From Camelus bactrianus (lineage: Eukaryota > Chordata > Mammalia > Artiodactyla > Camelidae), in the NCBI RefSeq assembly GCF_048773025.1, contig NC_133562.1, positions 24,967,001-25,031,000 on the forward strand: DNA of 64,000 bases, written 5' to 3'. Positions 36,992 through 49,983 of this stretch are shown here, in pieces (position 1 is the first letter of the stretch; each line of letters opens with the position of its first letter). Both the position numbers and the translations under genes were made by a program. The notes beneath the pieces are model-generated. The model did not search any database, had not been told where the DNA came from, and saw only the letters and a list, made by a program, of their open reading frames with translations.

Positions 36992-37381
36992 AGGGAATCT
37001 CTGGAGCCCTGAAGTACCTGAAATAACCGTAAGTTCAGGAAAAGAATAAAGATCAATAATAAAATCTCTATCATTTTATTCATTGAATCATGTTGTTTAT
37101 GTTTACATATAAAATATGCATATCTGTGTGCATATGCATGGCTATATTTTGGGTTGTTATGTAATAAAATTACATATTAACATTTTATTTCTTTAAAACA
37201 TTGACGCATTGTGGCAAAACGTTAGCATTTAAAAATCTTTCTTTTCAGAAATCAGATCGAATCAAATGCTTGAAGTTTCTTTTTCACCTTTCCTTTATCC
37301 CATTCCCTTCTTTGCATCCAAAGAGGTAACCGTTATCCTGAAGTCAGTGTTGTTTTACTTTCCCAGCTGTTTTTTTTTTTT

Positions 37382-38019
37382 CGCCAGTCCCGCGGCCTGG
37401 GGAGGGTGGGGCTCCGGCGAAAGGACGAGGGGCGGGTTCCCCTCCCGATCTCAGAGAAGCTCCCAAAAGGGCAGCGGCGTGCCCACCTGCCGCCACCTCG
37501 GGCGGCCGCGAACCATTCAAATCGCCCGCGCCAAGAGGTACCCGGCGCTCGCGATTGGCTGAGCCGGACCAGCGCCCCTGGGCGGGGCCGGCCCCCTCGC
37601 AGCGGCCGCGGGTCCCGCCCCCACGCAGGGGCCGCGGGTCCCGCCCCGCTGGTGCGCATGCGCGCAGTCCCCAGAGGAAAGAGTCTGCGCACACCCCCGC
37701 CCGGCCTCCGACTCGCGCCGCGGCTCCCTCCCCTGTCCGCGGAGGCTTGTCGGCTCGGCGAGACAGCAAGAGCTGCGGCCGGCAGGGGGCTGTGCGGACC
37801 CAAGGCGGCTGCGGTGGCGCCGGCCTGTGGAAAATGCCACCAGGCGGCGCTTCGGTTCGTTGCTCGTGTGACGGCCGTTCCCCGCCCCCCCATCCCTGAA
37901 CCCCCTGCGACCGCCGGGGAAGAACCGGCCCGCGCAGTGAGTACCGCACCGAGACGCTTCGGCGGGAACGAGGCCGACGGCCGGCTGTGCCGGTTGCGCC
38001 CCTGAGGTGAGTGCGGGCT

Positions 38020-38084
<65 letters not shown>

Positions 38085-38193
38085 AGGGCGCGGCGCGCGG
38101 GAAGGACGGGGGTTGCGGCGGCTGCCACCCCGGGTCCCCGCGGCGGAGGGAGGCCGCGCGGGCCTCTGCGGGGCGGGGAGGGCCGGCGCCGTC
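37382..38193 (+). promoter_or_regulatory. CpG-island promoter (copy 9, end of a long unit)
   Basis: Same form as copy 2. ATTGG 37554-37558, NRF1 37653-37663, CTCF-like 37837-37850, donors 37937 and 38007, 7-base C run. Confidence 0.75.
38021..38083 (+). repeat. (CGG)21 tract
   Basis: Longest in the window. It corresponds to the 19-triplet tract at 10258, so the after-long-unit position carries the expanded allele in both repeats. Confidence 0.97.
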
Positions 38194-38292
38194 AGTGTTT
38201 AGTCTCAGCTATTCTGATGTCTAGTTTTGTGCCCTTTGCTATGTCCAATCCTATATGAATTTCTGTTTTTATCTGATCGCATGGGACTAGCC

Positions 38293-38518
38293 CAGTGGTT
38301 CTCCAATTGGCTGGACATTCAAATTGCTTGGAAAACTTTTTAAAAACATAGGGGCCTGCAGCCTTCCCCAGACAAGTTAATTCAGAATTTCTGAAGGTGG
38401 GGCTGAGGCATTAGTATTTTCTTAAGCTCCCTGTGTGATTATAATGAGTCCAACAATCACTCCCAACTCTAATAAAACGTTCTGACATTTTATAAAACTT
38501 GCCGATTGAGAACCTCAG
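38293..38518. mobile_element. MER5-like remnant, unit 9
   Basis: 226 bp. TTATAATGAG variant, part of the x-type left half of this recombinant unit. Confidence 0.72.
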
Positions 38519-39559
38519 CATGTGTTTCAAATGAGTTCAGAGGAGAGAGTTTCCAGTGTTAGGTGTTGGTGTTTGTTCTATCAGTTGCATTCACAATGTA
38601 GGCTGACAAGGGGAAAAAAAAAAAACAACAACAACAAGAAAAAAAAATTCAAAGGGAAGGTAGACAGGCCGTGCAAAGGAGAGCTCAATCACAGAAGAGC
38701 TGTCTCCAGGAGACCAAAGTCATGCTCTTTAACATTCTAAGTGATTGGTTTGTGCAGTGAACCAAATCTGAGCAGTTCCAATGTTTGAAAATGTAATGAC
38801 TTACATAGAAATACTAATATACCCTTCAAGGTCATGAAACAGTTCCTTGGCCTTAGGAAACGTGTAACTTCTGTGAGCTCATGTAGGTCAATTTGATGGG
38901 CCTCTTATAACCTTAAGATTCATCTTGCTCCTTATCTTTCCTCTGCATGAAAATATGTTAATACCAGCTTTGGAATCAAATCAATTCTTTTCTTTTTAAA
39001 TCTGCCTTTTTAAAAGTTCCTTTGTATTTGCAGAATTACCAAGGAGTTGTTAAAAATTACCGTATTTTCTACCTCTGAATGAAATTAAGCAAAGACCGAA
39101 GTACGAAAAGGTCATCGAAACAAGAGACTATAAAAGAAACCTGAGAATAGCGGTACACTGCTAATGATAGCCTAAAATTTAATTTAAAGTCAGTCCTGAA
39201 ACTGTGTAATGGTTAAGGATTGAGTTTCTATCCTCATCCACATGTTTAAAGAATCTTCTGTATTGGCTATCTCTAACCAAATTAGTGGGAATGGGAGAGG
39301 GCGGGGAACAGCTCACTAAGAATCTACTCATCTATAGTCCTTTTATCTTTTCATTTAGAAGGGTAAGCTACTGAATGTCATATATATAATGCGGTACATA
39401 AAATGTGACAAATGCTGCACCTAACACACAAAGTCTACAATAGACCATAGATCTACAAAGGACTATGATCTATGGAGCAGAACTAGCAGAGTTAACATCA
39501 ACCCAGTTCCTAGCAAACGTTGCTAACTTATGGCCATAGCTATCATTTCAGGCCCAATA

Positions 39560-40516
39560 CCCCCTTTATAAAAGCAAATATTCTGTAGACCCCCTTCCCT
39601 TCCAAATGAGGCACTCTATCTTCAACTATAATTTTTAAGTAAATTTAAATCAATTTAGAATAATGGAATATATGTTATTGTACATTCATAACTATACTAT
39701 ATTCCTATTCCTACACCCCGCTTAATTATAATAAGTAAGTTAGGATCAGGGAAAGCAATATGAGAAATTATCCCACACGGGAAGTTCAGGAAAAATGGAA
39801 GAGCAAAGGCAGAGATGGACTCTCAGCTACTAGCAGGCCAGTTTTCTCTGTAGACGATCACAGACAAAGGGGGAAAAATACTTAACTGGAGTATGTATAA
39901 CATGCTAAGATAAATTACAATCTGTCAATGTTGACCAAGAGTGAGGAAGTTTGATATTCTTGTGAATGAGCTATTTATAAACGTACTTATAAAACAATTC
40001 AGTGTGTTATGACACGAGTTAAGAGTGCCAAAGAAGTGCCCTGGAAACATTGCATCCCAGAGCCAGCCACATGTCCAAAGATGCATTCAGTCTGTGGTGG
40101 GAAAGAAAAGTGGGCCGGGGGCTCCAGATGAGGGGAGCCGTGTAGCAACGTGGGGCAAGGACGCAGATGCCAAAGCTGGGCCTGTCCGACAGGGAGCTCA
40201 GGAGGGACTCAGCTGCTGCTTTGGGAGGTGGCAGGAGGTGGGGGGAGGGGATAGCCCGACCCTGGCTCCTGAAGCACCCCTCCCCTCCCTTCCTACTTGG
40301 GTCCCACACAGCGCCCCTCACTGCATCCTGCCTTGGCCTACCTGTGCCCCACATACACCCCGATGCTTCCCTCCCCGTTGCCTGACCCCGAGCCTCCCTG
40401 CCTGCCTTCGACCATCCCCAGAACCCCCATCGTGCCGTGACCTACCTGCACCTGGGGCTCCATCCTGCTTCCCTGCTGGGGACTGGCCTTCTTGGACATG
40501 TGCGTCTCCTGGCAAG
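39560..40516. other. S module (unit 9)
   Basis: 957 bp, a type, to the right of the x/a switch. Confidence 0.7.
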
Positions 40517-40903
40517 CTCTGGAGCCCTGAAGTACCTGAAATAACCTTAAGTTCAGGAAAAGAATAAAGCTCAATGATAAAGAAAATCTCTATCATTTTA
40601 TTCATTGAATCATGTTGTTTATGTTTACATATAAAATATGCATATCTCTGTGCATATGCATGGCTATATTTTGGGTTTTTATATAATAAAATTACATATT
40701 AACATTTTATTTCTTTAAAACGTTGACGCATTGTGGCAAAACGTTAGCATTTAAAAATCTTTCTTTTCAGAAATCAGATCGTATACAAATGCTTGAAGTT
40801 TCTTTTTCACCTTTCCTTTATCCCATTCCCTTCTTTGCATCCAAAGAGGTAACCGTTATCCTGAAGTCAGTGTTGTTTTACTTTCCCAGCTGTTTTTTTT
40901 TTT

Positions 40904-41515
40904 CGCCAGTCCCGCGGCCTGGGGAGGGTGGGGCTCCGGCGAAAGGACGAGGGGCGGGTTCCCCTCCCGATCTCAGAGAAGCTCCCAAAAGGGCAGCGGC
41001 GTGCCCACCTGCCGCCACCTCGGGCGGCCGCGAACCATTCAAATCGCCCGCGCCAAGAGGTACCCGGCGCTCGCGATTGGCTGAGCCGGACCAGCGCCCC
41101 TGGGCGGGGCCGGCCCCCTCGCAGCGGCCGCGGGTCCCGCCCCGCTCGTGCGCATGCGCGCAGTCCCCAGAGGACAGAGTCTGCGCACACCCCCGCCCGG
41201 CCTCCGACTCGCGCCGCGGCTCCCTCCCTTGTCCGCGGAGGCTTGTCGGCTGGGCGAGACAGCAAGAGCTGCGGCCGGCAGGGGGCTGTGCGGACCCAAG
41301 GCGGCTGCGGTGGCGCCGGCCTGTGGAAAATGCCACCAGGCGGCGCTTCGGTTCGTTGCTCGTGTGACGGCCGTTCCCCGCCCCCCCATCCCTGAACCCC
41401 CTGCGACCGCCGGGGAAGAACCGGCCCGCGCAGTGAGTACCGCACCGAGACGCTTCGGCGGGAACGAGGCCGACGGCCGGCTGTGCCGGTTGCGCCCCTG
41501 AGGTGAGTGCGGGCT

Positions 41516-41562
<47 letters not shown>

Positions 41563-41671
41563 AGGGCGCGGGGCGCGGGAAGGACGGGGGTTGCGGCGGC
41601 TGCCACCCCGGGTCCCCGCGGCGGAGGGAGGCCGCGCGGGCCTCTGCGGGGCGGGGAGGGCCGGCGCCGTC
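40904..41671 (+). promoter_or_regulatory. CpG-island promoter, short form (copy 10)
   Basis: ATTGG 41076-41080, NRF1 41149-41159, CTCF-like 41333-41346, donors 41433 and 41503. It belongs to the a-type half of recombinant unit 9. Confidence 0.75.
41517..41561 (+). repeat. (CGG)15 tract
   Basis: Pure, a-type length. Confidence 0.97.
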
Positions 41672-41770
41672 AGTGTTTAGTCTCAGCTATTCTGATGTCT
41701 AGTTTTGTGCCCTTTGCTATGTCCAATCCTATATGAATTTCTGTTTTTATCTGATCGCATGGGACTAGCC

Positions 41771-41996
41771 CAGTGGTTCTCCAATTGGCTGGACATTCAA
41801 ATTGCTTGGAAAACTTTTTAAAAACATAGGGGCCTGCAGCCTTCCCCAGACAAGTTAATTCAGAATTTCTGAAGGTGGGGCTGAGGCATTAGTATTTTCT
41901 TAAGCTCCCTGTGTGATTATTATGAGTCCAACAATCACTCCCAACTCTAATAAAACGTTCTGACATTTTATAAAACTTGCCGATTGAGAACCTCAG
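41771..41996. mobile_element. MER5-like remnant, unit 10
   Basis: 226 bp. TTATTATGAG variant. Confidence 0.72.
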
Positions 41997-43036
41997 CATG
42001 TGTTTCAAATGAGTTCAGAGGAGAGAGTTTCCAGTGTTAGGTGTTGGTGTTTGTTCTATCAGTTGCATTCACAATGTAGGCTGACAAGGGAAAAAAAAAA
42101 AACAACAACAACAAGAAAAAAAAATTCAAAGGGAAGGTAGACAGGCCGTGCAAAGGAGAGCTCAATCACAGAAGAGCTGTCTCCAGGAGACCAAAGTCAT
42201 GCTCTTTAACATTCTAAGTGATTGGTTTGTGCAGTGAACCAAATCTGAGCAGTTCCAATGTTTGAAAATGTAATGACTTGAATAGAAATACTAATATACC
42301 CTTCAAGGTCATGGAACAGTTCCTTGGCCTTAGGAAACGTGTAACTTCTGTGAGCTCATGTAGGTCAATTTGATGGGCCTCTTATAACCTTAAGATTCAT
42401 CTTGCTCCTTATCTTTCCTCTGCATTAAAATATGTTAATACCAGCTTTGGAATCAAATCAATTCTTTTCTTTTTAAATCTGCCTTTTTAAAAGTTCCTTT
42501 GTATTTGCAGAATTACCAAGGAGTTGTTAAAAATTACCGTATTTTCTACCTCTGAATGAAATTAAGCAAAGACCGAAGTACGAAAAGGTCATCGAAACAA
42601 GAGACTATAAAAGAAACCTGAGAATAGCGGTACACTGCTAATGATAGCCTAAAATTTAATTTAAAGTCAGTCCTGAAACTGTGTAATGGTTAAGGATTGA
42701 GTTTCTATCCTCATCCACATGTTTAAAGAATCTTCTGTATTGGCTATCTCTAACCAAATTAGTGGGAATGGGAGAGGGCGGGGAACAGCTCACTAAGAAT
42801 CTACTCATCTATAGTCCTTTTATCTTTTCATTTAGAAGGGTAAGCTACTGAATGTCATATATATAATGCGGTACATAAAATGTGACAAATGCTGCACCTA
42901 ACACACAAAGTCTACAATAGACCATAGATCTACAAAGGACTATGATCTATGGAGCAGAACTAGCAGAGTTAACATCAACCCAGTTCCTAGCAAACGTTGC
43001 TAACTTATGGCCATAGCTATCATTTCAGGCCCAATA

Positions 43037-43993
43037 CCCCCTTTATAAAAGCAAATATTCTGTAGACCCCCTTCCCTTCCAAATGAGGCACTCTATCTTC
43101 AACTATAATTTTTAAGTAAATTTAAATCAATTTAGAATAATGGAATATATGTTATTGTACATTCATAACTATACTATATTCCTATTCCTACACCCCGCTT
43201 AATTATAATAAGTAAGTTAGGATCAGGGAAAGCAATATGAGAAATTATCCCACACGGGAAGTTCAGGAAAAATGGAAGAGCAAAGGCAGAGATGGACTCT
43301 CAGCTACTAGCAGGCCAGTTTTCTCTGTAGACGATCACAGACAAAGGGGGAAAAATACTTAACTGGAGTATGTATAACATGCTAAGATAAATTACAATCT
43401 GTCAATGTTGACCAAGAGTGAGGAAGTTTGATATTCTTGTGAATGAGCTATTTATAAACGTACTTATAAAACAATTCAGTGTGTTATGACACGAGTTAAG
43501 AGTGCCAAAGAAGTGCCCTGGAAACATTGCATCCCAGAGCCAGCCACATGTCCAAAGATGCATTCAGTCTGTGGTGGGAAAGAAAAGTGGGCCGGGGGCT
43601 CCAGATGAGGGGAGCCGTGTAGCAACGTGGGGCAAGGACGCAGATGCCAAAGCTGGGCCTGTCCGACAGGGAGCTCAGGAGGGACTCAGCTGCTGCTTTG
43701 GGAGGTGGCAGGAGGTGGGGGGAGGGGATAGCCCGACCCTGGCTCCTGAAGCACCCCTCCCCTCCCTTCCTACTTGGGTCCCACACAGCGCCCCTCACTG
43801 CATCCTGCCTTGGCCTACCTGTGCCCCACATACACCCCGATGCTTCCCTCCCCGTTGCCTGACCCCGAGCCTCCCTGCCTGCCTTCGACCATCCCCAGAA
43901 CCCCCATCGTGCCGTGACCTACCTGCACCTGGGGCTCCATCCTGCTTCCCTGCTGGGGACTGGCCTTCTTGGACATGTGCGTCTCCTGGCAAG
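43037..43993. other. S module (unit 10)
   Basis: 957 bp, a type. Confidence 0.7.
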
Positions 43994-44380
43994 CTCTGGA
44001 GCCCTGAAGTACCTGAAATAACCTTAAGTTCAGGAAAAGAATAAAGCTCAATGATAAAGAAAATCTCTATCATTTTATTCATTGAATCATGTTGTTTATG
44101 TTTACATATAAAATATGCATATCTCTGTGCATATGCATGGCTATATTTTGGGTTTTTATATAATAAAATTACATATTAACATTTTATTTCTTTAAAACGT
44201 TGACGCATTGTGGCAAAACGTTAGCATTTAAAAATCTTTCTTTTCAGAAATCAGATCGTATACAAATGCTTGAAGTTTCTTTTTCACCTTTCCTTTATCC
44301 CATTCCCTTCTTTGCATCCAAAGAGGTAACCGTTATCCTGAAGTCAGTGTTGTTTTACTTTCCCAGCTGTTTTTTTTTTT

Positions 44381-44992
44381 CGCCAGTCCCGCGGCCTGGG
44401 GAGGGTGGGGCTCCGGCGAAAGGACGAGGGGCGGGTTCCCCTCCCGATCTCAGAGAAGCTCCCAAAAGGGCAGCGGCGTGCCCACCTGCCGCCACCTCGG
44501 GCGGCCGCGAACCATTCAAATCGCCCGCGCCAAGAGGTACCCGGCGCTCGCGATTGGCTGAGCCGGACCAGCGCCCCTGGGCGGGGCCGGCCCCCTCGCA
44601 GCGGCCGCGGGTCCCGCCCCGCTCGTGCGCATGCGCGCAGTCCCCAGAGGACAGAGTCTGCGCACACCCCCGCCCGGCCTCCGACTCGCGCCGCGGCTCC
44701 CTCCCTTGTCCGCGGAGGCTTGTCGGCTGGGCGAGACAGCAAGAGCTGCGGCCGGCAGGGGGCTGTGCGGACCCAAGGCGGCTGCGGTGGCGCCGGCCTG
44801 TGGAAAATGCCACCAGGCGGCGCTTCGGTTCGTTGCTCGTGTGACGGCCGTTCCCCGCCCCCCCATCCCTGAACCCCCTGCGACCGCCGGGGAAGAACCG
44901 GCCCGCGCAGTGAGTACCGCACCGAGACGCTTCGGCGGGAACGAGGCCGACGGCCGGCTGTGCCGGTTGCGCCCCTGAGGTGAGTGCGGGCT

Positions 44993-45030
<38 letters not shown>

Positions 45031-45139
45031 AGGGCGCGGGGCGCGGGAAGGACGGGGGTTGCGGCGGCTGCCACCCCGGGTCCCCGCGGCGGAGGGAGGC
45101 CGCGCGGGCCTCTGCGGGGCGGGGAGGGCCGGCGCCGTC
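44381..45139 (+). promoter_or_regulatory. CpG-island promoter, short form (copy 11)
   Basis: ATTGG 44553-44557, NRF1 44626-44636, CTCF-like 44810-44823, donors 44910 and 44980. Confidence 0.75.
44994..45029 (+). repeat. (CGG)12 tract
   Basis: Pure, b-type length. Confidence 0.97.
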
Positions 45140-45238
45140 AGTGTTTAGTCTCAGCTATTCTGATGTCTAGTTTTGTGCCCTTTGCTATGTCCAATCCTAT
45201 ATGAATTTCTGTTTTTATCTGATCGCATGGGACTAGCC

Positions 45239-45464
45239 CAGTGGTTCTCCAATTGGCTGGACATTCAAATTGCTTGGAAAACTTTTTAAAAACATAGGGG
45301 CCTGCAGCCTTCCCCAGACAAGTTAATTCAGAATTTCTGAAGGTGGGGCTGAGGCATTAGTATTTTCTTAAGCTCCCTGTGTGATTATTATGAGTCCAAC
45401 AATCACTCCCAACTCTAATAAAACGTTCTGACATTTTATAAAACTTGCCGATTGAGAACCTCAG
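45239..45464. mobile_element. MER5-like remnant, unit 11
   Basis: 226 bp. TTATTATGAG variant. Confidence 0.72.
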
Positions 45465-46506
45465 CATGTGTTTCAAATGAGTTCAGAGGAGAGAGTTTCC
45501 AGTATTAGGTGTTGGTGTTTGTTCTATCAGTTGCATTCACAATGTAGGCTGACAAGGGGAAAAAAAAAAAAACAACAACAACAAGAAAAAAAAATTCAAA
45601 GGGAAGGTAGACAGGCCGTGCAAAGGAGAGCTCAATCACAGAAGAGCTGTCTCCAGGAGACCAAAGTCATGCTCTTTAACATTCTAAGTGATTGGTTTGT
45701 GCAGTGAACCAAATCTGAGCAGTTCCAATGTTTGAAAATGTAATGACTTACATAGAAATACTAATATACCCTTGAAGGTCATGGAACAGTTCCTTGGCCT
45801 TAGGAAACGTGTAACTTCTGTGAGCTCATGTAGGTCAATTTGATGGGCCTCTTATAACCTTAAGATTCATCTTGCTCCTTATCTTTCCTCTGCATTAAAA
45901 TATGTTAATACCAGCTTTGGAATCAAATCAATTCTTTTCTTTTTAAATCTGCCTTTTTAAAAGTTCCTTTGTATTTGCAGAATTACCAAGGAGTTGTTAA
46001 AAATTACCGTATTTTCTACCTCTGAATGAAATTAAGCAAAGACCGAAGTACGAAAAGGTCATCGAAACAAGAGACTATAAAAGAAACCTGAGAATAGCGG
46101 TACACTGCTAATGATAGCCTAAAATTTAATTTAAAGTCAGTCCTGAAACTGTGTAATGGTTAAGGATTGAGTTTCTATCCTCATCCACATGTTTAAAGAA
46201 TCTTCTGTATTGGCTATCTCTAACCAAATTAGTGGGAATGGGAGAGGGCGGGGAACAGCTCACTAAGAATCTACTCATCTATAGTCCTTTTATCTTTTCA
46301 TTTAGAAGGGTAAGCTACTGAATGTCATATATATAATGCGGTACATAAAATGTGATAAATGCTGCACCTAACACACAAAGTCTACAATAGACCATAGATC
46401 TACAAAGGACTATGATCTATGGAGCAGAACTAGCAGAGTTAACATCAACCCAGTTCCTAGCAAACGTTGCTAACTTATGGCCATAGCTATCATTTCAGGC
46501 CCAATA

Positions 46507-47463
46507 CCCCCTTTATAAAAGCAAATATTCTGTAGACCCCCTTCCCTTCCAAATGAGGCACTCTATCTTCAACTATAATTTTTAAGTAAATTTAAATCAA
46601 TTTAGAATAATGGAATATATGTTATTGTACATTCATAACTATACTATATTCCTATTCCTACACCCCGCTTAATTATAATAAGTAAGTTAGGATCAGGGAA
46701 AGCAATATGAGAAATTATCCCACACGGGAAGTTCAGGAAAAATGGAAGAGCAAAGGCAGAGATGGACTCTCAGCTACTAGCAGGCCAGTTTTCTCTGTAG
46801 ACGATCACAGACAAAGGGGGAAAAATACTTAACTGGAGTATGTATAACATGCTAAGATAAATTACAATCTGTCAATGTTGACCAAGAGTGAGGAAGTTTG
46901 ATATTCTTGTGAATGAGCTATTTCTAAACGTACTTATAAAACAATTCAGTGTGTTATGACACGAGTTAAGAGTGCCAAAGAAGTGCCCTGGAAACATTTC
47001 ATCCCAGAGCCAGCCACATGTCCAAAGATGCATTCAGTCTGTGGTGGGAAAGGAAAGTGGGCCGGGGGCTCCAGATGAGGGGAGCCGTGTAGCAACGTGG
47101 GGCAAGGACGCAGATGCCAAAGCTGGGCCTGTCCAACAGGGAGCTCAGGAGGGACTCAGCTGCTGCTTTGGGAGGTGGCAGGAGGTGGGGGGAGGGGATA
47201 GCCCGACCCTGGCTCCTGAAGCACCCCTCCCCTCCCTTCCTACTTGGGTCCCACACAGCGCCCCTCACTGCATCCTGCCTTGGCCTACCTGTGCCCCACA
47301 TACACCCCGATGCTTCCCTCCCCGTTGCCTGACCCCGAGCCTCCCTGCCTGCCTTCGACCATCCCCAGAACCCCCATCGTGCCGTGACCTACCTGCACCT
47401 GGGGCTCCATCCTGCTTCCCTGCTGGGGACTGGCCTTCTTGGACATGTGCGTCTCCTGGCAAG
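46507..47463. other. S module (unit 11)
   Basis: 957 bp, b type up to at least 47135. The b/a exchange lies in its last third or just beyond. Confidence 0.7.
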
Positions 47464-47850
47464 CTCTGGAGCCCTGAAGTACCTGAAATAACCTTAAGTT
47501 CAGGAAAAGAATAAAGCTCAATGATAAAGAAAATCTCTATCATTTTATTCATTGAATCATGTTGTTTATGTTTACATATAAAATATGCATATCTCTGTGC
47601 ATATGCATGGCTATATTTTGGGTTTTTATATAATAAAATTACATATTAACATTTTATTTCTTTAAAACGTTGACGCATTGTGGCAAAACGTTAGCATTTA
47701 AAAATCTTTCTTTTCAGAAATCAGATCGTATACAAATGCTTGAAGTTTCTTTTTCACCTTTCCTTTATCCCATTCCCTTCTTTGCATCCAAAGAGGTAAC
47801 CGTTATCCTGAAGTCAGTGTTGTTTTACTTTCCCAGCTGTTTTTTTTTTT

Positions 47851-48462
47851 CGCCAGTCCCGCGGCCTGGGGAGGGTGGGGCTCCGGCGAAAGGACGAGGG
47901 GCGGGTTCCCCTCCCGATCTCAGAGAAGCTCCCAAAAGGGCAGCGGCGTGCCCACCTGCCGCCACCTCGGGCGGCCGCGAACCATTCAAATCGCCCGCGC
48001 CAAGAGGTACCCGGCGCTCGCGATTGGCTGAGCCGGACCAGCGCCCCTGGGCGGGGCCGGCCCCCTCGCAGCGGCCGCGGGTCCCGCCCCGCTCGTGCGC
48101 ATGCGCGCAGTCCCCAGAGGACAGAGTCTGCGCACACCCCCGCCCGGCCTCCGACTCGCGCCGCGGCTCCCTCCCTTGTCCGCGGAGGCTTGTCGGCTGG
48201 GCGAGACAGCAAGAGCTGCGGCCGGCAGGGGGCTGTGCGGACCCAAGGCGGCTGCGGTGGCGCCGGCCTGTGGAAAATGCCACCAGGCGGCGCTTCGGTT
48301 CGTTGCTCGTGTGACGGCCGTTCCCCGCCCCCCCATCCCTGAACCCCCTGCGACCGCCGGGGAAGAACCGGCCCGCGCAGTGAGTACCGCACCGAGACGC
48401 TTCGGCGGGAACGAGGCCGACGGCCGGCTGTGCCGGTTGCGCCCCTGAGGTGAGTGCGGGCT

Positions 48463-48509
<47 letters not shown>

Positions 48510-48618
48510 AGGGCGCGGGGCGCGGGAAGGACGGGGGTTGCGGCGGCTGCCACCCCGGGTCCCCGCGGCGGAGGGAGGCCGCGCGGGCCTCTGCGGGGCG
48601 GGGAGGGCCGGCGCCGTC
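47851..48618 (+). promoter_or_regulatory. CpG-island promoter, short form (copy 12)
   Basis: ATTGG 48023-48027, NRF1 48096-48106, CTCF-like 48280-48293, donors 48380 and 48450. This is an a-type island at the end of a unit that starts as b type. Confidence 0.75.
48464..48508 (+). repeat. (CGG)15 tract
   Basis: Pure, a-type length. Confidence 0.97.
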
Positions 48619-48717
48619 AGTGTTTAGTCTCAGCTATTCTGATGTCTAGTTTTGTGCCCTTTGCTATGTCCAATCCTATATGAATTTCTGTTTTTATCTG
48701 ATCGCATGGGACTAGCC

Positions 48718-48943
48718 CAGTGGTTCTCCAATTGGCTGGACATTCAAATTGCTTGGAAAACTTTTTAAAAACATAGGGGCCTGCAGCCTTCCCCAGACAA
48801 GTTAATTCAGAATTTCTGAAGGTGGGGCTGAGGCATTAGTATTTTCTTAAGCTCCCTGTGTGATTATTATGAGTCCAACAATCACTCCCAACTCTAATAA
48901 AACGTTCTGACATTTTATAAAACTTGCCGATTGAGAACCTCAG
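48718..48943. mobile_element. MER5-like remnant, unit 12
   Basis: 226 bp. TTATTATGAG variant. Confidence 0.72.
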
Positions 48944-49983
48944 CATGTGTTTCAAATGAGTTCAGAGGAGAGAGTTTCCAGTGTTAGGTGTTGGTGTTTG
49001 TTCTATCAGTTGCATTCACAATGTAGGCTGACAAGGGAAAAAAAAAAAACAACAACAACAAGAAAAAAAAATTCAAAGGGAAGGTAGACAGGCCGTGCAA
49101 AGGAGAGCTCAATCACAGAAGAGCTGTCTCCAGGAGACCAAAGTCATGCTCTTTAACATTCTAAGTGATTGGTTTGTGCAGTGAACCAAATCTGAGCAGT
49201 TCCAATGTTTGAAAATGTAATGACTTGAATAGAAATACTAATATACCCTTCAAGGTCATGGAACAGTTCCTTGGCCTTAGGAAACGTGTAACTTCTGTGA
49301 GCTCATGTAGGTCAATTTGATGGGCCTCTTATAACCTTAAGATTCATCTTGCTCCTTATCTTTCCTCTGCATTAAAATATGTTAATACCAGCTTTGGAAT
49401 CAAATCAATTCTTTTCTTTTTAAATCTGCCTTTTTAAAAGTTCCTTTGTATTTGCAGAATTACCAAGGAGTTGTTAAAAATTACCGTATTTTCTACCTCT
49501 GAATGAAATTAAGCAAAGACCGAAGTACGAAAAGGTCATCGAAACAAGAGACTATAAAAGAAACCTGAGAATAGCGGTACACTGCTAATGATAGCCTAAA
49601 ATTTAATTTAAAGTCAGTCCTGAAACTGTGTAATGGTTAAGGATTGAGTTTCTATCCTCATCCACATGTTTAAAGAATCTTCTGTATTGGCTATCTCTAA
49701 CCAAATTAGTGGGAATGGGAGAGGGCGGGGAACAGCTCACTAAGAATCTACTCATCTATAGTCCTTTTATCTTTTCATTTAGAAGGGTAAGCTACTGAAT
49801 GTCATATATATAATGCGGTACATAAAATGTGACAAATGCTGCACCTAACACACAAAGTCTACAATAGACCATAGATCTACAAAGGACTATGATCTATGGA
49901 GCAGAACTAGCAGAGTTAACATCAACCCAGTTCCTAGCAAACGTTGCTAACTTATGGCCATAGCTATCATTTCAGGCCCAATA

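Larger units (their letters stand above)
31210..38006 (+). repeat. Long unit 8
   Basis: CGG tract 31224-31259, MER5 fossil 31469-31694, AT-rich DNA to 32737, L module 32738-36998, AT-rich DNA 36999-37381, island from 37382. Its left flank is of the a/b lineage (CATGGAAC, CTATGATCTATGGAG) rather than that of long unit 1. Its right part matches long unit 1 at an offset of 27,763 bp. Confidence 0.92.
38007..41502 (+). repeat. Short unit 9 (x/a recombinant)
   Basis: CGG tract 38021-38083 (21 triplets, the longest seen), MER5 fossil 38293-38518, AT-rich DNA to 39559, S module 39560-40516, AT-rich DNA 40517-40903, island from 40904. All diagnostic bases up to 38949 are of unit-2 (x) type. From 39022 to the end all are a type, including the shorter island. 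The switch therefore lies within about 70 bp. Confidence 0.92.
41503..44979 (+). repeat. Short unit 10 (type a)
   Basis: CGG tract 41517-41561 (15), MER5 fossil 41771-41996, AT-rich DNA to 43036, S module 43037-43993, AT-rich DNA 43994-44380, island from 44381. It matches unit 6 at an offset of 17,267 bp and unit 13 at 10,424 bp. Confidence 0.92.
44980..48449 (+). repeat. Short unit 11 (b/a recombinant)
   Basis: CGG tract 44994-45029 (12), MER5 fossil 45239-45464, AT-rich DNA to 46506, S module 46507-47463, AT-rich DNA 47464-47850, island from 47851. It is b type through 47135 (GTCCAACAGG). By 47613 (GGCTATATT) it is a type, with an a-type shortened island. The exchange lies between these two bases. 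Confidence 0.92.
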
